64,000 nt of DNA from Sphingopyxis sp. (lineage in GTDB: Bacteria; Pseudomonadota; Alphaproteobacteria; Sphingomonadales; Sphingomonadaceae). Shown piece by piece: positions 1 to 8,780 of this stretch. Under the pieces are notes generated by a model. That model was not told where the DNA came from. It saw only the letters and a list, made by a program, of their open reading frames with translations, and made no database searches. Every line of letters begins with the position of its first letter. Positions within the stretch are counted from its first letter, which is position 1. Location: the NCBI RefSeq assembly GCF_016704835.1, contig NZ_JADIZJ010000001.1, positions 1,287,001-1,351,000 of the forward strand, written 5' to 3'. The translations under genes and the position numbers were made by a program.

Positions 1-2244
1 GACGTAAGCGATCAGGGACAGACCATTGTCGAAATCGACCCCGGCGCTGAGATTGACCAGCTGATAGTCCGGCAATTGCAGGTCGACCGTCGTCGAAGAA
101 CTCGCCGGCGCGCCGCCGAAGGGCAGACCGTGGACGAAGGTCCGTGGGTTGTTTTCCTGATCGGCCGGCTGGGTGAAGCGGGTGCCGACATGCTGGAACG
201 ATGCGGCGACATACATGTTCGCGGCATCGCCGACCGGCCATTCATAGCTGCCCGACGCCGACAGCTGAAATTTCGGCACCGACGGCAGCCGGTTGCCGTC
301 ACGGATCCCCGTCGCGGTGGCGAGCACCCCGGGTAGGGTGGTGTCGAATTCAGCCTCGATCAGGCTGCCCGACAGGTTGAAATCAAGCCCGTCGGCGGGC
401 GATAGCCCGAGTTCGAATTCGACCCCCATCGAATGTGCCTTGTCGACGTTGAAGACGATGCGCGACGAACAGCTGCCGGCATCGAGCGTGACCTGGAGAT
501 TCCTGATGTCGTTGTAGAAACCCGCGGCGTTGAAGGTGAAGCCGCGGCCCTGCGACTTGATCCCCAGCTCGTAATTCCACAGCGATTCGTCGTCATAATC
601 CTGGAAACCGCCGAACAGCGCCGCGTCGGCGGGGGTGCAGAGCGGCAGGTTGAGGGGATCGTTGACACCACCGAGGCGGAAGCCCTTCGATGCCTGCGCA
701 TTGACCGTCACCGCATCGCTGAGTTCGTAGGACAGCAGGAAGCGCGGGGTGAAACCGCTCGACTTGGTGCTGTCGGTACGATTGTCGCCGTTGGCGAACA
801 GCCCGCCCGATCTGAAGCTGCGCGTTTCCTTGAAGTCGTAATAACGCCCGCCCGCGGTCGCGGTGAACGCATCGCTGAGGTCATAGCTGACCTCGCCGAA
901 CAGCGCGAACTGCTTGATATCATATGGCAGGAAGGCGTTGTAGGGCGAATTGGCGGCAAAGCCGTTGGCCACCGCCGCCGAGGTTCCGGCGCCGAGCGTC
1001 GCATCGGTGAACGCGTCGTAACCGGGGGTCGGCAGCGTCTGGCTATAGACGCGATCAACCTTGGAATAGAAGGCGCCGAGCACCCACTGGAACGGGCTGT
1101 CATTGTCCGATGCGATGCGCAGTTCCTGCGACCAGGTTTCCAAGTCGGTGGTGTCGATCAGGTTCGACGGCAACAGCACCCCGGCGGTCGGGAAGCCAAG
1201 ATCGACCGACACCGATCCGGTCAGCGCGCTGGCGTCGCGGCTGACCAAAATGTCGCGGTTGATATAGCTGGTGACCGACGTCAGCTTGGCGCCGCCAAGC
1301 CCGACATTGAGATTGAGGTCGGCGATCAGCGTTTCGTCTTCGAAGCCTTCGCGCAGCAGCAGATATTGCTCACGCTCGTCATAGGTGACCTGCGGCCGCG
1401 TCGTCGTGAAGCGGTTGCCATAGAGATTGTAGATATCCTGGCGGTTGAAGCCGTCGGCGGTGATCTTTTGATAGACCACGCGCGGGGTGATCGATAAATT
1501 ATCGCTGGGCTCGAACGTCAGCGCGAGGCGGCCGCCATAGCGTTCGCCGCTGTTGACGTCATCGCCGCCCGCCGGGCCGACCGCGTTGATGAAGCCGCCG
1601 TAGCGGGTGTAATAGCCGACCGCGCGGATCGCTGCCGTGTCGCCCATCGGGATGTTGACTGCGCCCTTCAGATGGCCGCCGATGTCGTCGCCGTTGACAA
1701 GGTTGAGGTTCGCCTCGACGCTGCCTTCGGTCACCCCGATCTTCGGTTGGTTGGTGATGTAGCGGATGGTGCCGCCGACCGACCCCGAACCGAACAGGGT
1801 GCCCTGCGGCCCGCGCAGTGTTTCGACACGGTTGAGGTCGTAGAGGTCGATGTCGGGAGTGAATAGCGACAGCGAGATGACGCTTTCGTCGAGATAGACC
1901 CCGACCTGTTCCTTGACGCCGGGCTGGTCGCGCACAACTTGTCCCGCGGAAACGCCGCGTACCGACACCTGGCTTTGGCCCGGTCCGAGGTTCTGGACCG
2001 ACAGGCCCGCGACGTTGCGCGACAGATCCTCGAGCGTTACGGCGCCCGATTTCTGGATATCCTCGGCCGTCTGGGCGTTGATCGAAAAGGGAATATCCTG
2101 AAGATTGGCGTCGCGCTTGGTCGCGGTGACGATGATGATGTTGCTGTCGTCTTCAGCGGCGCCGGCGTCTTGGGCCGCGGCGGGATTGCTGACGGCGATC
2201 GCGAGCAGCGACAGACCGGCCAGCATCGTGGAACGTGCGAGCAT
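1..2244 (-). CDS. TonB-dependent outer-membrane receptor, 3' end beyond the window
   Basis: A 748-codon partial frame that runs off the left edge. It should import a ligand across the outer membrane using TonB/ExbBD energy. A signal peptide covers about residues 1-25 (hydrophobic core, then NPAAAQ), followed by a TonB-box-like IIVTATKR near residue 38, a plug domain to about residue 165 containing the typical VETLRGPQGTLFGSGSVGG signature, and then beta-barrel sequence. Only the last few barrel residues are missing. The start is chosen because GGGAGGATATT sits immediately upstream of the ATG. The substrate cannot be told from sequence. The plug resembles the receptors that sphingomonads place beside catabolic genes, but the downstream partner genes lie outside the window. 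Confidence 0.93.
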   Translation of the reverse strand, partial: MLARSTMLAGLSLLAIAVSNPAAAQDAGAAEDDSNIIIVTATKRDANLQDIPFSINAQTAEDIQKSGAVTLEDLSRNVAGLSVQNLGPGQSQVSVRGVSAGQVVRDQPGVKEQVGVYLDESVISLSLFTPDIDLYDLNRVETLRGPQGTLFGSGSVGGTIRYITNQPKIGVTEGSVEANLNLVNGDDIGGHLKGAVNIPMGDTAAIRAVGYYTRYGGFINAVGPAGGDDVNSGERYGGRLALTFEPSDNLSITPRVVYQKITADGFNRQDIYNLYGNRFTTTRPQVTYDEREQYLLLREGFEDETLIADLNLNVGLGGAKLTSVTSYINRDILVSRDASALTGSVSVDLGFPTAGVLLPSNLIDTTDLETWSQELRIASDNDSPFQWVLGAFYSKVDRVYSQTLPTPGYDAFTDATLGAGTSAAVANGFAANSPYNAFLPYDIKQFALFGEVSYDLSDAFTATAGGRYYDFKETRSFRSGGLFANGDNRTDSTKSSGFTPRFLLSYELSDAVTVNAQASKGFRLGGVNDPLNLPLCTPADAALFGGFQDYDDESLWNYELGIKSQGRGFTFNAAGFYNDIRNLQVTLDAGSCSSRIVFNVDKAHSMGVEFELGLSPADGLDFNLSGSLIEAEFDTTLPGVLATATGIRDGNRLPSVPKFQLSASGSYEWPVGDAANMYVAASFQHVGTRFTQPADQENNPRTFVHGLPFGGAPASSSTTVDLQLPDYQLVNLSAGVDFDNGLSLIAYV

Positions 2245-2410
2245 AATATCCTCCCTGTGAAGCGCGGAGCCATTCTGCCCCGTCGCGCCGTGAGAGGTGC
2301 GCCTGTCCGCGGCAATTCGCAATGGTCCGCGTATCCCACGCAACTAAATTACCGAGAGTTGTTGCGCGCCGGCCACAGTGGCGGAATGCAAGTATGGCGT
2401 GTCGCAGGGC

Positions 2411-2440
2411 AAAAAAATGGCCGGGGATAAACCCCGGCCA
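2411..2440 (-). terminator. Rho-independent terminator of glnK-amt
   Basis: Read on the minus strand, a GGCCGGGG/CCCCGGCC hairpin with a five-base loop is followed by ATTTTTTT. It lies about 80 bases past the amt stop codon and ahead of the next minus-strand gene, as expected for the end of the ammonium operon. Confidence 0.88.
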
Positions 2441-2523
2441 GTGGTTCGCAGGAGGAACCTGGTGAGGACCCCGCCGCCGCCGTTTGAAAGGAGAAAGCGT
2501 GCGGCGGCGGGTATCCTGTCTCG

Positions 2524-3993
2524 TCAAAGATTGTAAGCGCGCTCCCCATGTTCGGCGAGGTCGAGACCTTCCTGCTCGACGTCCTTCGACGGGCGCAGGC
2601 CGATGGTGTATTTGAGTCCAAGGAACAGCACCGCACTGACCACGCCGGTCCACAGGACGGTGGTGCCGACGGCCCAGATCTGCGTCATCACCTGGCCGGT
2701 CAGGTCGAACTCGCCAGCCTTGGCGACGGGCGCGGTGTAATCGATCCAGCCCTGACCTCCCCACGCCGGATTGGCGACGAAGCCGGTGCCGATCGCCCCG
2801 ATGATGCCACCGATGGCGTGGATGCCAAACACGTCGAGCGAGTCGTCATATTTGAACTTCTTTTTCACCGTGGTGACGAAGAAGAAGCAGCCAAGCGAAG
2901 CGACGGCGCCGAGGAGGATCGCGGTGCCGGGATGGGCAAAGCCCGCTGCTGGGGTAATGGCGACCAGACCGGCGACCACGCCGGACACACCGCCCAGCAA
3001 CGACGGTTTCTTGTGCACGATCTGCTCGATGATTGCCCAGGTCGCACCCGCGGCTGCCGTGGCGACCAGGGTGTTGATGAAGGCGAGCGCGCCAAATGCG
3101 TTGGCCTCAAGACCCGAGCCGGCGTTGAAGCCGAACCAGCCGATCCACAGCAACGAAGCGCCGATCATCGTCATGACCAGGTTGTGCGGGGGCATCGGTT
3201 CGGTATTATATCCGAGGCGCGGGCCGATCACGAGGCAGCCGACCAAGCCGGCAATACCAGCGTTGATATGGACGACCGTGCCGCCGGCAAAGTCAAGCGC
3301 ACCCCAGCCCCACAGCAGGCCCATGTCAGTCGGCGCGGCGTGGAGGAAGTCCGGCCCGGCCCAGTACCACACCATGTGCGCGATCGGGAAATAGGCCAGC
3401 GTCAGCCAGAGCACCGTGAAGATGATCAGCGGCGTGAACTTTACGCGCTCAGCAAAAGCCCCGACGATCAGCGCCGGCGTGATGCAGGCAAAGGTCATCT
3501 GGAAGATCACGAAGACATATTCGGGCAGGTAGACCCCGTTCGAGAAGGTAGCGGCAAAGGTCGTCACATCGACGCCGGCGAGGAACGCCTTGTCGAGACC
3601 GCCGACAATCGTCGGGAATGGCGTACCGGTGGAGGTAAAGGCCATCGAATAGCCCCAGCTGAACCACACCAGCGCAGCGACGCAGACGATGGTCAGCACC
3701 TGCATCAGCACCGAAAGCATATTCTTGGCGCGGACAAGGCCGCCATAAAACAGCGCCAGCGCAGGCACCGACATCATCAGCACCAAGGCCGAGGCGACAA
3801 GCATCCAGGCCACGTCCCCTTTGTTGACCATCTCGGCGGTTGGCACGAAAGAGGCGGGAGCCACGGCTTCGGCAGCCGGCGCCGCCGGTGCGACCACCGC
3901 CGTTGCGGCGTCCTGCGCCCAGGCGGGCAGCGCGGCGAACAGCGACAGGCCGACGGCCCCGGCGCCCGCCGCAAATTTATTTGCGAACGTCAT
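2524..3993 (-). CDS. amt: Ammonium transporter Amt
   Basis: A 489-residue inner-membrane ammonium channel of the Amt/Mep/Rh family. It has a cleavable signal peptide (about residues 1-27, ending PAWAQ), as in other Amt proteins, then about eleven membrane segments. The two pore histidines are visible in VVHINAGIAG and in DVFGIHAIGG. The start at 3993 is preferred because AAGGGGGAAATT precedes this ATG. An in-frame ATG at 4011 overlaps the glnK stop codon (TAATG) and would add six residues. It is the second gene of the glnK-amt operon, transcribed from the sigma-54 promoter upstream of glnK, so expression should follow nitrogen limitation. Confidence 0.96.
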   Translation of the reverse strand: MTFANKFAAGAGAVGLSLFAALPAWAQDAATAVVAPAAPAAEAVAPASFVPTAEMVNKGDVAWMLVASALVLMMSVPALALFYGGLVRAKNMLSVLMQVLTIVCVAALVWFSWGYSMAFTSTGTPFPTIVGGLDKAFLAGVDVTTFAATFSNGVYLPEYVFVIFQMTFACITPALIVGAFAERVKFTPLIIFTVLWLTLAYFPIAHMVWYWAGPDFLHAAPTDMGLLWGWGALDFAGGTVVHINAGIAGLVGCLVIGPRLGYNTEPMPPHNLVMTMIGASLLWIGWFGFNAGSGLEANAFGALAFINTLVATAAAGATWAIIEQIVHKKPSLLGGVSGVVAGLVAITPAAGFAHPGTAILLGAVASLGCFFFVTTVKKKFKYDDSLDVFGIHAIGGIIGAIGTGFVANPAWGGQGWIDYTAPVAKAGEFDLTGQVMTQIWAVGTTVLWTGVVSAVLFLGLKYTIGLRPSKDVEQEGLDLAEHGERAYNL

Positions 3994-4010
3994 AATTTCC
4001 CCCTTCGTCA

Positions 4011-4349
4011 TTACAGTGCCGCCTCGCCGGTCTCGCCGGTGCGGATGCGCACGGCCTGACCCACGTCGAGAACGAAAATCTTGCCGTCGCCGATCGACCC
4101 GGTCCCGGCACTTTGCTGGAGCGTTTCGACCACCCGCGGTGCGAGCGCGTCGTCGCAGACCAACTCGATCTTCACCTTCGGTACCATGTTGGTAGCGTAT
4201 TCGGCGCCGCGATAGATTTCGGTCTGCCCTTTTTGCCGGCCGAACCCTTTGACCTCGGTCACGGTCATGCCAGCGATACCCAAGCCGGTGAGCGCTTCGC
4301 GCACCTCGTCGAGCTTGAACGGTTTAATGATTGCCAGGATCAATTTCAT
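4011..4349 (-). CDS. glnK: Nitrogen regulatory protein P-II (GlnK type)
   Basis: A 112-residue P-II trimer-forming signal protein, full length for the family. The T-loop carries the uridylylation tyrosine at position 51 in YRGAEYATN, and the C-terminal signature GDGKIFVLDV is present. P-II proteins read ATP/ADP and 2-oxoglutarate and, when de-uridylylated, block Amt. It is placed directly before amt with overlapping stop and start codons, the standard arrangement for GlnK rather than GlnB. GGGGG lies six bases before the ATG. The sigma-54 promoter upstream predicts NtrC control. Confidence 0.96.
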   Translation of the reverse strand: MKLILAIIKPFKLDEVREALTGLGIAGMTVTEVKGFGRQKGQTEIYRGAEYATNMVPKVKIELVCDDALAPRVVETLQQSAGTGSIGDGKIFVLDVGQAVRIRTGETGEAAL

Positions 4350-4384
4350 GATGCCCCCTTTTGCCCAATAGCACCATGTTGCAC

Positions 4385-4400
4385 TGCAACAGCCGTGCCA
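4385..4400 (-). promoter_or_regulatory. Sigma-54 (-24/-12) promoter of glnK-amt
   Basis: On the minus strand the sequence TGGCACGGCTGTTGCA matches the RpoN consensus TGGCAC-N5-TTGCA exactly. The -12 element places the start of transcription near 4374, leaving a leader of about 25 bases before the glnK ATG. I did not find a convincing NtrC enhancer pair in the 150 bases upstream. Confidence 0.93.
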
Positions 4401-4550
4401 GATTGCGCGGCGGCTGGAAAAGTTAACATTTTGTGACGGTTTTGGGCCGCGCAGGCGAATATTCGGTCGTTTGTTGGGCAGAATAGGCAGCGGGTTGCCT
4501 AAAATTTGGGCAAGTTGGTGCGCATCGCCCGCGCGAGGGGCGTTGCAGAG

Positions 4551-5336
4551 TCACGTGCCTCTGAAGGCGGTCGCGAGAGGCCTCATCCTGCCGCGATGAG
4601 CGAAGACGCCAGCGGCCCCAGCCGTCGCGGGGGGCGTTTCCGACACGGCTGCCTGCACCCGCGCCCAGATCGGCAGATGGTCCGATGCGCGCGCCGCGAG
4701 CGCGCTCTGATGCACGCCGGCGTCGACGGCTTCGAGATCGGGCGAGGCAAAGATGCGGTCGAGTTTCGCCACCGGACGGCGGCTGTGAAAACTGTGGCCG
4801 GTATCGACCAGCCGGTGGCGCTCACCGAAATCATGCAGGCAGCCGCCGCGATTGCGCCACTCGTTGCAGTCACCCATCAGGATCGTCGGCAAGTCTTCAC
4901 CCTCGGCGATATGGCTGAGGATCGCGCGCGCCTGCTGGCGACGGCGGAGGCCTGAAATGTCGAGATGCATGCCGACGACGCGCAATCTGGTGTCACCGAT
5001 ACGGATCGTCGCGGCGACCGCGCCGCGCGGTTCGAGCGTCGGCAAATGCAGCGCGTGGCTTTCCTCGACCTCGGCGCCCTTGCGGACCAGCAGTGCGTTG
5101 CCATGCCAGCCGATACTGTGCGGGCGCCCGGTCAACCCGACGGGAACATAATCGCTATGCTCGTCGAACATATGCGGCGGGATCGCGCTGGCGCGGGTGC
5201 CGAAGCGCCGGTCGGCCTCTTGCAGCGCGATGATGTCGGCGTCGAGTTCGCCGAGCACCGACAGCACCCGCCCGGGGTCGCGGCGGCGGTCGAGCCCGAT
5301 GCCCTTGCGCATATTGTAACTGGCGACTTTGATCAT
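4551..5336 (-). CDS. Endonuclease/exonuclease/phosphatase (EEP) family hydrolase
   Basis: A 261-residue predicted cytoplasmic metal-dependent phosphodiesterase of the EEP fold (ExoIII/DNase I/sphingomyelinase superfamily). Visible motifs in order: VASYNMRKG (Asn metal ligand), IIALQEAD (Glu ligand), VGMHLD, LMGDCNEW (Asp/Asn) and the C-terminal ASDHLPIW with the catalytic Asp-His pair. The real substrate is unknown; relatives act on DNA ends, phosphoinositides or sphingolipids. It is the last gene of a minus-strand run, four bases after the DUF2007 gene. No signal peptide is visible. The final 30 residues are low in complexity and may be disordered. Confidence 0.85.
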   Translation of the reverse strand: MIKVASYNMRKGIGLDRRRDPGRVLSVLGELDADIIALQEADRRFGTRASAIPPHMFDEHSDYVPVGLTGRPHSIGWHGNALLVRKGAEVEESHALHLPTLEPRGAVAATIRIGDTRLRVVGMHLDISGLRRRQQARAILSHIAEGEDLPTILMGDCNEWRNRGGCLHDFGERHRLVDTGHSFHSRRPVAKLDRIFASPDLEAVDAGVHQSALAARASDHLPIWARVQAAVSETPPATAGAAGVFAHRGRMRPLATAFRGT

Positions 5337-5340
5337 AGTG

Positions 5341-5586
5341 TCAGCGGTCTAGCGCTCCAGCCGCCAAGCCGTTCCCCGGATCCTCAAATTCCGCCAGCAA
5401 CGCGCGGGCTTCGTCCAGATCCTCGTCGAGCACCATGATGCGCACCGGGATCAATAGTCCGACGCTTTCGGCGATGTTCATTCCCGCATCAAAACATACC
5501 GCGTGCACGCCCGCGCTTTCGATCCGGCCACGCAGCAATTCGGCCTCGGCGCCGTTCGGGAGGCGCACCAGTTCGACCAGAGGCAT
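5341..5586 (-). CDS. DUF2007-type small protein
   Basis: An 81-residue soluble protein. The pattern LVRLPNGAEAELLRGRIESAG, a central GLLIPVRIMV and a C-terminal DEDLDEARALLAEF is typical of DUF2007 'putative signal transducing' proteins, whose function is not established. The start at 5586 is supported by a TGATG overlap with the stop codon of the upstream PNPOx-like gene, which indicates translational coupling. The EEP hydrolase gene follows after four bases. Confidence 0.78.
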   Translation of the reverse strand: MPLVELVRLPNGAEAELLRGRIESAGVHAVCFDAGMNIAESVGLLIPVRIMVLDEDLDEARALLAEFEDPGNGLAAGALDR

Positions 5587-6152
5587 CAGGCGGGCTCGCC
5601 GGTGATGAAACGGTCGGTGGGGCGCGTCGACAGGCCGTCGATACTTTTGGTGCGGCCCTGGAGTTTTTCGACCCACAGTTCGGGGTCCGACTGGCGATGA
5701 TATCTCTGCAGCGTGTCGCGCTCGTGCTGCAAGTCCATCATCGGCACGCCCCAGCCGCAGCTGGTTTGCACGCTGTCGACGTCGATCACGAAAATCTGCC
5801 GGGTGCCGGGGATCAGGGTGAAGTTTGCCGCGAGCGCGTCCCACTCGGCGTCCTGCGGCAGCACCGGGCGTCCGCGGCCATAGATGCGGAGGATCAGCGC
5901 GCTGCGATCGAAGGCGCAGAACATGATCGTGATGCGCCCGTCGGCGGCGAGATGCGCGTGGGTTTCATTGCCCGACCCGGCGAGGTCGAGATAGGCGACC
6001 TGCGTGGCGGATAGGACACGGAAGCTGTCGGCATAGCCTTTGGGCGACAGATTGATACGCGCGTCGGCGGCGGCGGTCGCGATGAAATAGACCGGCTGCT
6101 TTTCGATGAAGGCGATATGCTTTTCGGTCAGCGTGTCGGTGAATTCGGCCAT
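5586..6152 (-). CDS. Pyridoxamine 5'-phosphate oxidase-like flavoprotein
   Basis: A 188-residue protein of the PNPOx-like split-barrel fold, which usually binds FMN or F420. It shows the expected order: an N-terminal helix, VYFIATAAADARINLSPKG, then an acidic and aromatic barrel section and RIYGRGRPV. The C-terminal half (QTSCGWGVPMMDL) is characteristic of a conserved group often annotated simply as 'pyridoxamine 5'-phosphate oxidase family protein'; it is not PdxH itself. The ATG at 6152 starts the homologous region; upstream in-frame sequence overlaps the DUF924 gene's 3' end and reads as non-coding. It overlaps the DUF2007 gene by TGATG. Confidence 0.85.
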   Translation of the reverse strand: MAEFTDTLTEKHIAFIEKQPVYFIATAAADARINLSPKGYADSFRVLSATQVAYLDLAGSGNETHAHLAADGRITIMFCAFDRSALILRIYGRGRPVLPQDAEWDALAANFTLIPGTRQIFVIDVDSVQTSCGWGVPMMDLQHERDTLQRYHRQSDPELWVEKLQGRTKSIDGLSTRPTDRFITGEPA

Positions 6153-6186
6153 GGCTGCGCTCCGCGGATGGAATGCGGCTGCCCTA

Positions 6187-6762
6187 TCACCAATTCTTGC
6201 CTTCCTCCACAGCGGCTTCCTCTTCCGGGCGCGTCGGTCGGCCCAGCACGGCGTTGCGGTGCGGAAAGCGGCCGAAGCGGTCGATGATGTCGAAATGCTG
6301 CTGCGCATAATCGTGGAAGATCGAGTCGGCCAGCTGGCTCATCAGCCGCAACGATTCGCGCTGATCGGCGATGTCTTCGCTGTGTTCGAAGGGCAGATAA
6401 GCGAATTGCCGCCGCTCGTCGGGCCAATGCTGGTCCCAGCCGTGCGCGACGATCCCGCGCGCAATGGCGCGGGCGAGGCTGTCGGTGGCAAAGGCGTCGG
6501 CATGGCCGCGAAAGATGTTGCGCGGGATCTGGTCGAACAGGATCGCCCCGGCGAGCGCGGTATCGGGGTCGGTCAGGAAGGTTTCGGCAGGCTGCGACCG
6601 CAGCGCCGCATGCCAGCCTTTGGCAAGGTCGCGGATCTCGGCATCGAAATCGGGATCGCCGCCGTACCAGTCATCCATACCATACGCGTCGAACCAGAAG
6701 GCGAGGAGTCGCTGCGGCCAGTCGGCTGGCGGAGTGTGGGGTGTTTCAAGGGAGTCCGTCAT
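6187..6762 (-). CDS. DUF924 family protein
   Basis: A 191-residue all-helical protein of the DUF924 family (TPR-like fold, unknown role, common in alphaproteobacteria). Conserved blocks LLAFWFDAYG near the N-terminus, ALAGAILFDQIPRNIFRG in the middle, and RFGRFPHRNAVLGR near the C-terminus are all present. The ATG at 6762 sits inside one arm of a dispersed palindromic repeat (6757-6842), so the start codon and leader are supplied by the repeat. A GTG at 6771 is an alternative start. It is the first gene of the minus-strand run leading to the EEP hydrolase. Confidence 0.88.
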   Translation of the reverse strand: MTDSLETPHTPPADWPQRLLAFWFDAYGMDDWYGGDPDFDAEIRDLAKGWHAALRSQPAETFLTDPDTALAGAILFDQIPRNIFRGHADAFATDSLARAIARGIVAHGWDQHWPDERRQFAYLPFEHSEDIADQRESLRLMSQLADSIFHDYAQQHFDIIDRFGRFPHRNAVLGRPTRPEEEAAVEEGKNW

Positions 6763-6842
6763 TGCGAGCACAGCGAAGCAATCCAGCGCGGTTCACGAAC
6801 GCTCTGGATTGCCGCGTCACTTTCGGCTCCTCGCAATGACGA
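6757..6842. repeat. Dispersed palindromic repeat, family A (copy 1)
   Basis: An imperfect inverted repeat of the form CGTCATTGCGAGC...GAAGCAATCCAG and its complement, found five times in the window (6757, 8684, 21125, 46208, 63888). This copy forms the leader and start codon of the DUF924 gene. Confidence 0.85.
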
Positions 6843-6853
6843 AGGAAACAGGC

Positions 6854-7255
6854 TCACTCACCCTTGACGCGCCGATACGGCACAAATTTGCCGAGCGAGA
6901 CGAAGCCGCTGTACATATGGCTTGAGCGGTCGTGGAGCTGGATCGAGTCGATGCTGCAAAGCTGGCTGCCCGATGTTTTCAACACAAGGATGTCGTCATC
7001 GTCGAGTGACGAAGCACCGCCATCGGGGCGATTGACCCACAGGGTGCTGCCGACCCGATAGATGATCGCGGTCTTATCGATGATCTGCGAGCTGCGGAGG
7101 CTGGTCAGGGGAAGGCAATCCTGCGGCTCGCCTGCGATGCGACCTTCGAGCAGCTTGGCAAGCTGATCCTCGGGTGCGAGCTTTTCGCGCGCCGAAGCGG
7201 TGGGCGAAGCTGCGAGTGCGGCGGCAGCAAAAAGCGCCGGAATAAGGTGACGCAT
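6854..7255 (-). CDS. Small secreted protein of unknown function
   Basis: A 133-residue protein with a signal peptide (about residues 1-21, MRHLIPALFAAAALAASPTAS). The mature part has a short N-terminal helix, two cysteines (DCLPL near residue 47 and LCSID near residue 100) that could form a disulfide in the periplasm, and a central beta-rich stretch. I recognise this as a commonly seen sphingomonad hypothetical protein but know no function. AGGAG lies eight bases upstream of the ATG. It is downstream of the 409-residue secreted protein on the same strand and 80 bases from it, so they may be co-transcribed. Confidence 0.75.
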   Translation of the reverse strand: MRHLIPALFAAAALAASPTASAREKLAPEDQLAKLLEGRIAGEPQDCLPLTSLRSSQIIDKTAIIYRVGSTLWVNRPDGGASSLDDDDILVLKTSGSQLCSIDSIQLHDRSSHMYSGFVSLGKFVPYRRVKGE

Positions 7256-7335
7256 GGTTCGACTCCTGTCTTCATCATACCCTACCCGCCTCCGCAATGC
7301 ACCGGGGTGCGTGAACAGAGCCTGACTGGCGCCGG

Positions 7336-8565
7336 TCAGCACGCCCCGTCGGGCAGGGGAATACCCAGCGGGCCTTTGCATTTCTTCTTTTTCACCGGAG
7401 CCTCCGGGGTGCTGCTCCCCGTGCTCGATCCGCCCATGCCGCCGAAATCGGCGCCGATCAGCAGACTGGTGTGCGACCGGAAACGGACCTTCGCGGTCCA
7501 GTCGATATTCCAAACCACATTGCCCGCGGGCTTCGGCGGATACGAGAAATTGGCTTCTGGGCCAAAGGCGTTGAGGTTGCCGAACATCATCTCGCCCGAT
7601 GCCTTTTTGACCTCGGCCGGAATCGCGCAGCTCGTCTGCGCCGGCGGCATCACGACCTTCTTGGTCACGAGGCCTGCGACGGTCGACGGCGGCAACCAGT
7701 CCCACAGCCCGCCGCCGAACTCGCGCGCGTTGCTGCTCGTCCACCACACCATATCGCCACCCGCGCTGCCGCGGTCCATGCCGCCGAACGCCCAGGCGAC
7801 ATAGCCGGTCGCCGGGACCAGCTGGTTCCAGCGGATCATCACCGACCCGTCGCCCTGCATCGTCGTTGATGCGTTGAGGCCAGGCATATAGTCCTGGGCG
7901 AGGGTGAAATTAATCTCTGGCCCGACATTGCCCGCGATCCGGTGCGCGCCGAGCAGCGACGATCCCGACGGCGGTTGTTTCGACGATTTGCTGTTCGGCC
8001 AACCGGCATAGGATTTGCTGTTGGTCGCCATCACTTCGCGGATGCGCGGCACCGTCGTGGTATAAAGGTTCGGGGGCATCTGCCCCGCGGCGAGCTTGGC
8101 GAAATCAATGATCACCGGCTGTCCCGGCCCGGCCTTGGCGCCGCAGCCCCAGAACAGCAGCAGGCGGCCCTTGGGACGCTCGAAATCCTTCGGCATTTCA
8201 TTGCCGTCCTCGCGCGGTTGCGGCTTGCCGGGTTCGGGCCCCCACAACGGCACCGACTTGCCAAGCTTGGCCTGCGGCAGGAAGAAATGATCGGCCTTCA
8301 CGGGGGGCGCACTCGGCGTCTGGCTCGATCCCAGCCGCAGTTCCAGTGTGTGCGCGATCTTGCCGTCGGGACCGCCGCCGAACATCATCCCCATCATATT
8401 GCCGACTCCGCGTCCGCCCGCCGCCATCGCGGCAAAACCCGACGCGGTCGCGACGTCCATTTCATAGCGTTCCTTGGGGCCGGTGCTTTTCTGGGCCGAA
8501 CCGGGGACGGCGGCGAGCATCGCGGCGATGGCGGCGACGGAAACGAAACGCAGACTCGAACGCAT
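7336..8565 (-). CDS. Secreted protein of unknown function, 409 aa
   Basis: A 409-residue protein with a clear signal peptide (about residues 1-24, cut after PGSA). After it comes a Gly/Met-rich stretch (GRGVGNMMGMMFGGG near residue 55), a proline-rich section, a conserved-looking core with many Trp residues, and a lysine/cysteine tail (KKKKCKGPLG). I cannot assign a family or activity. GGGAGGATATTC before the ATG is the same leader as that of the receptor at 2244. The repeated Met/Gly motif might bind metal, but this is a guess. It is followed on the same strand by the 133-residue secreted protein. Confidence 0.8.
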   Translation of the reverse strand: MRSSLRFVSVAAIAAMLAAVPGSAQKSTGPKERYEMDVATASGFAAMAAGGRGVGNMMGMMFGGGPDGKIAHTLELRLGSSQTPSAPPVKADHFFLPQAKLGKSVPLWGPEPGKPQPREDGNEMPKDFERPKGRLLLFWGCGAKAGPGQPVIIDFAKLAAGQMPPNLYTTTVPRIREVMATNSKSYAGWPNSKSSKQPPSGSSLLGAHRIAGNVGPEINFTLAQDYMPGLNASTTMQGDGSVMIRWNQLVPATGYVAWAFGGMDRGSAGGDMVWWTSSNAREFGGGLWDWLPPSTVAGLVTKKVVMPPAQTSCAIPAEVKKASGEMMFGNLNAFGPEANFSYPPKPAGNVVWNIDWTAKVRFRSHTSLLIGADFGGMGGSSTGSSTPEAPVKKKKCKGPLGIPLPDGAC

Positions 8566-8683
8566 GAATATCCTCCCTGTTGCCGGGAAAGACCCGGCGG
8601 ATGATGCGGCCCGATTTCTTTTCTGTTTGGAGGACTATAGGCGCGGGAAGGCGGCCCGCCAAGTGAGGGTGATCACACACTAT

Positions 8684-8756
8684 CGTCATTGCCAGCGTAG
8701 CGAAGCAATCTCCAGCTATCGGCCTTAGCTGAGGCCGATAGCTGGAGATTGCTGGG
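8684..8756. repeat. Dispersed palindromic repeat, family A (copy 2)
   Basis: This copy contains a perfect 21-bp stem (8705-8725 with 8732-8752) and a six-base loop, preceded by the family head CGTCATTGCCAGCGTAGCG. It lies just past the tldD stop codon and could act as a transcription end or mRNA-stabilising hairpin. Confidence 0.88.
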
Positions 8757-8780
8757 TGGCTACCGACGGTCTTTTTGTTG

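Noticed and set aside
2548..4059. 503-codon plus-strand frame across amt
   Set aside because: Charged, repeat-free translation opposite a clear Amt protein; a shadow of GC-rich coding.
4371..4384. GCACCATGTTGCAC as an NtrC site
   Set aside because: It overlaps the predicted transcription start rather than lying upstream, and the match is partial.
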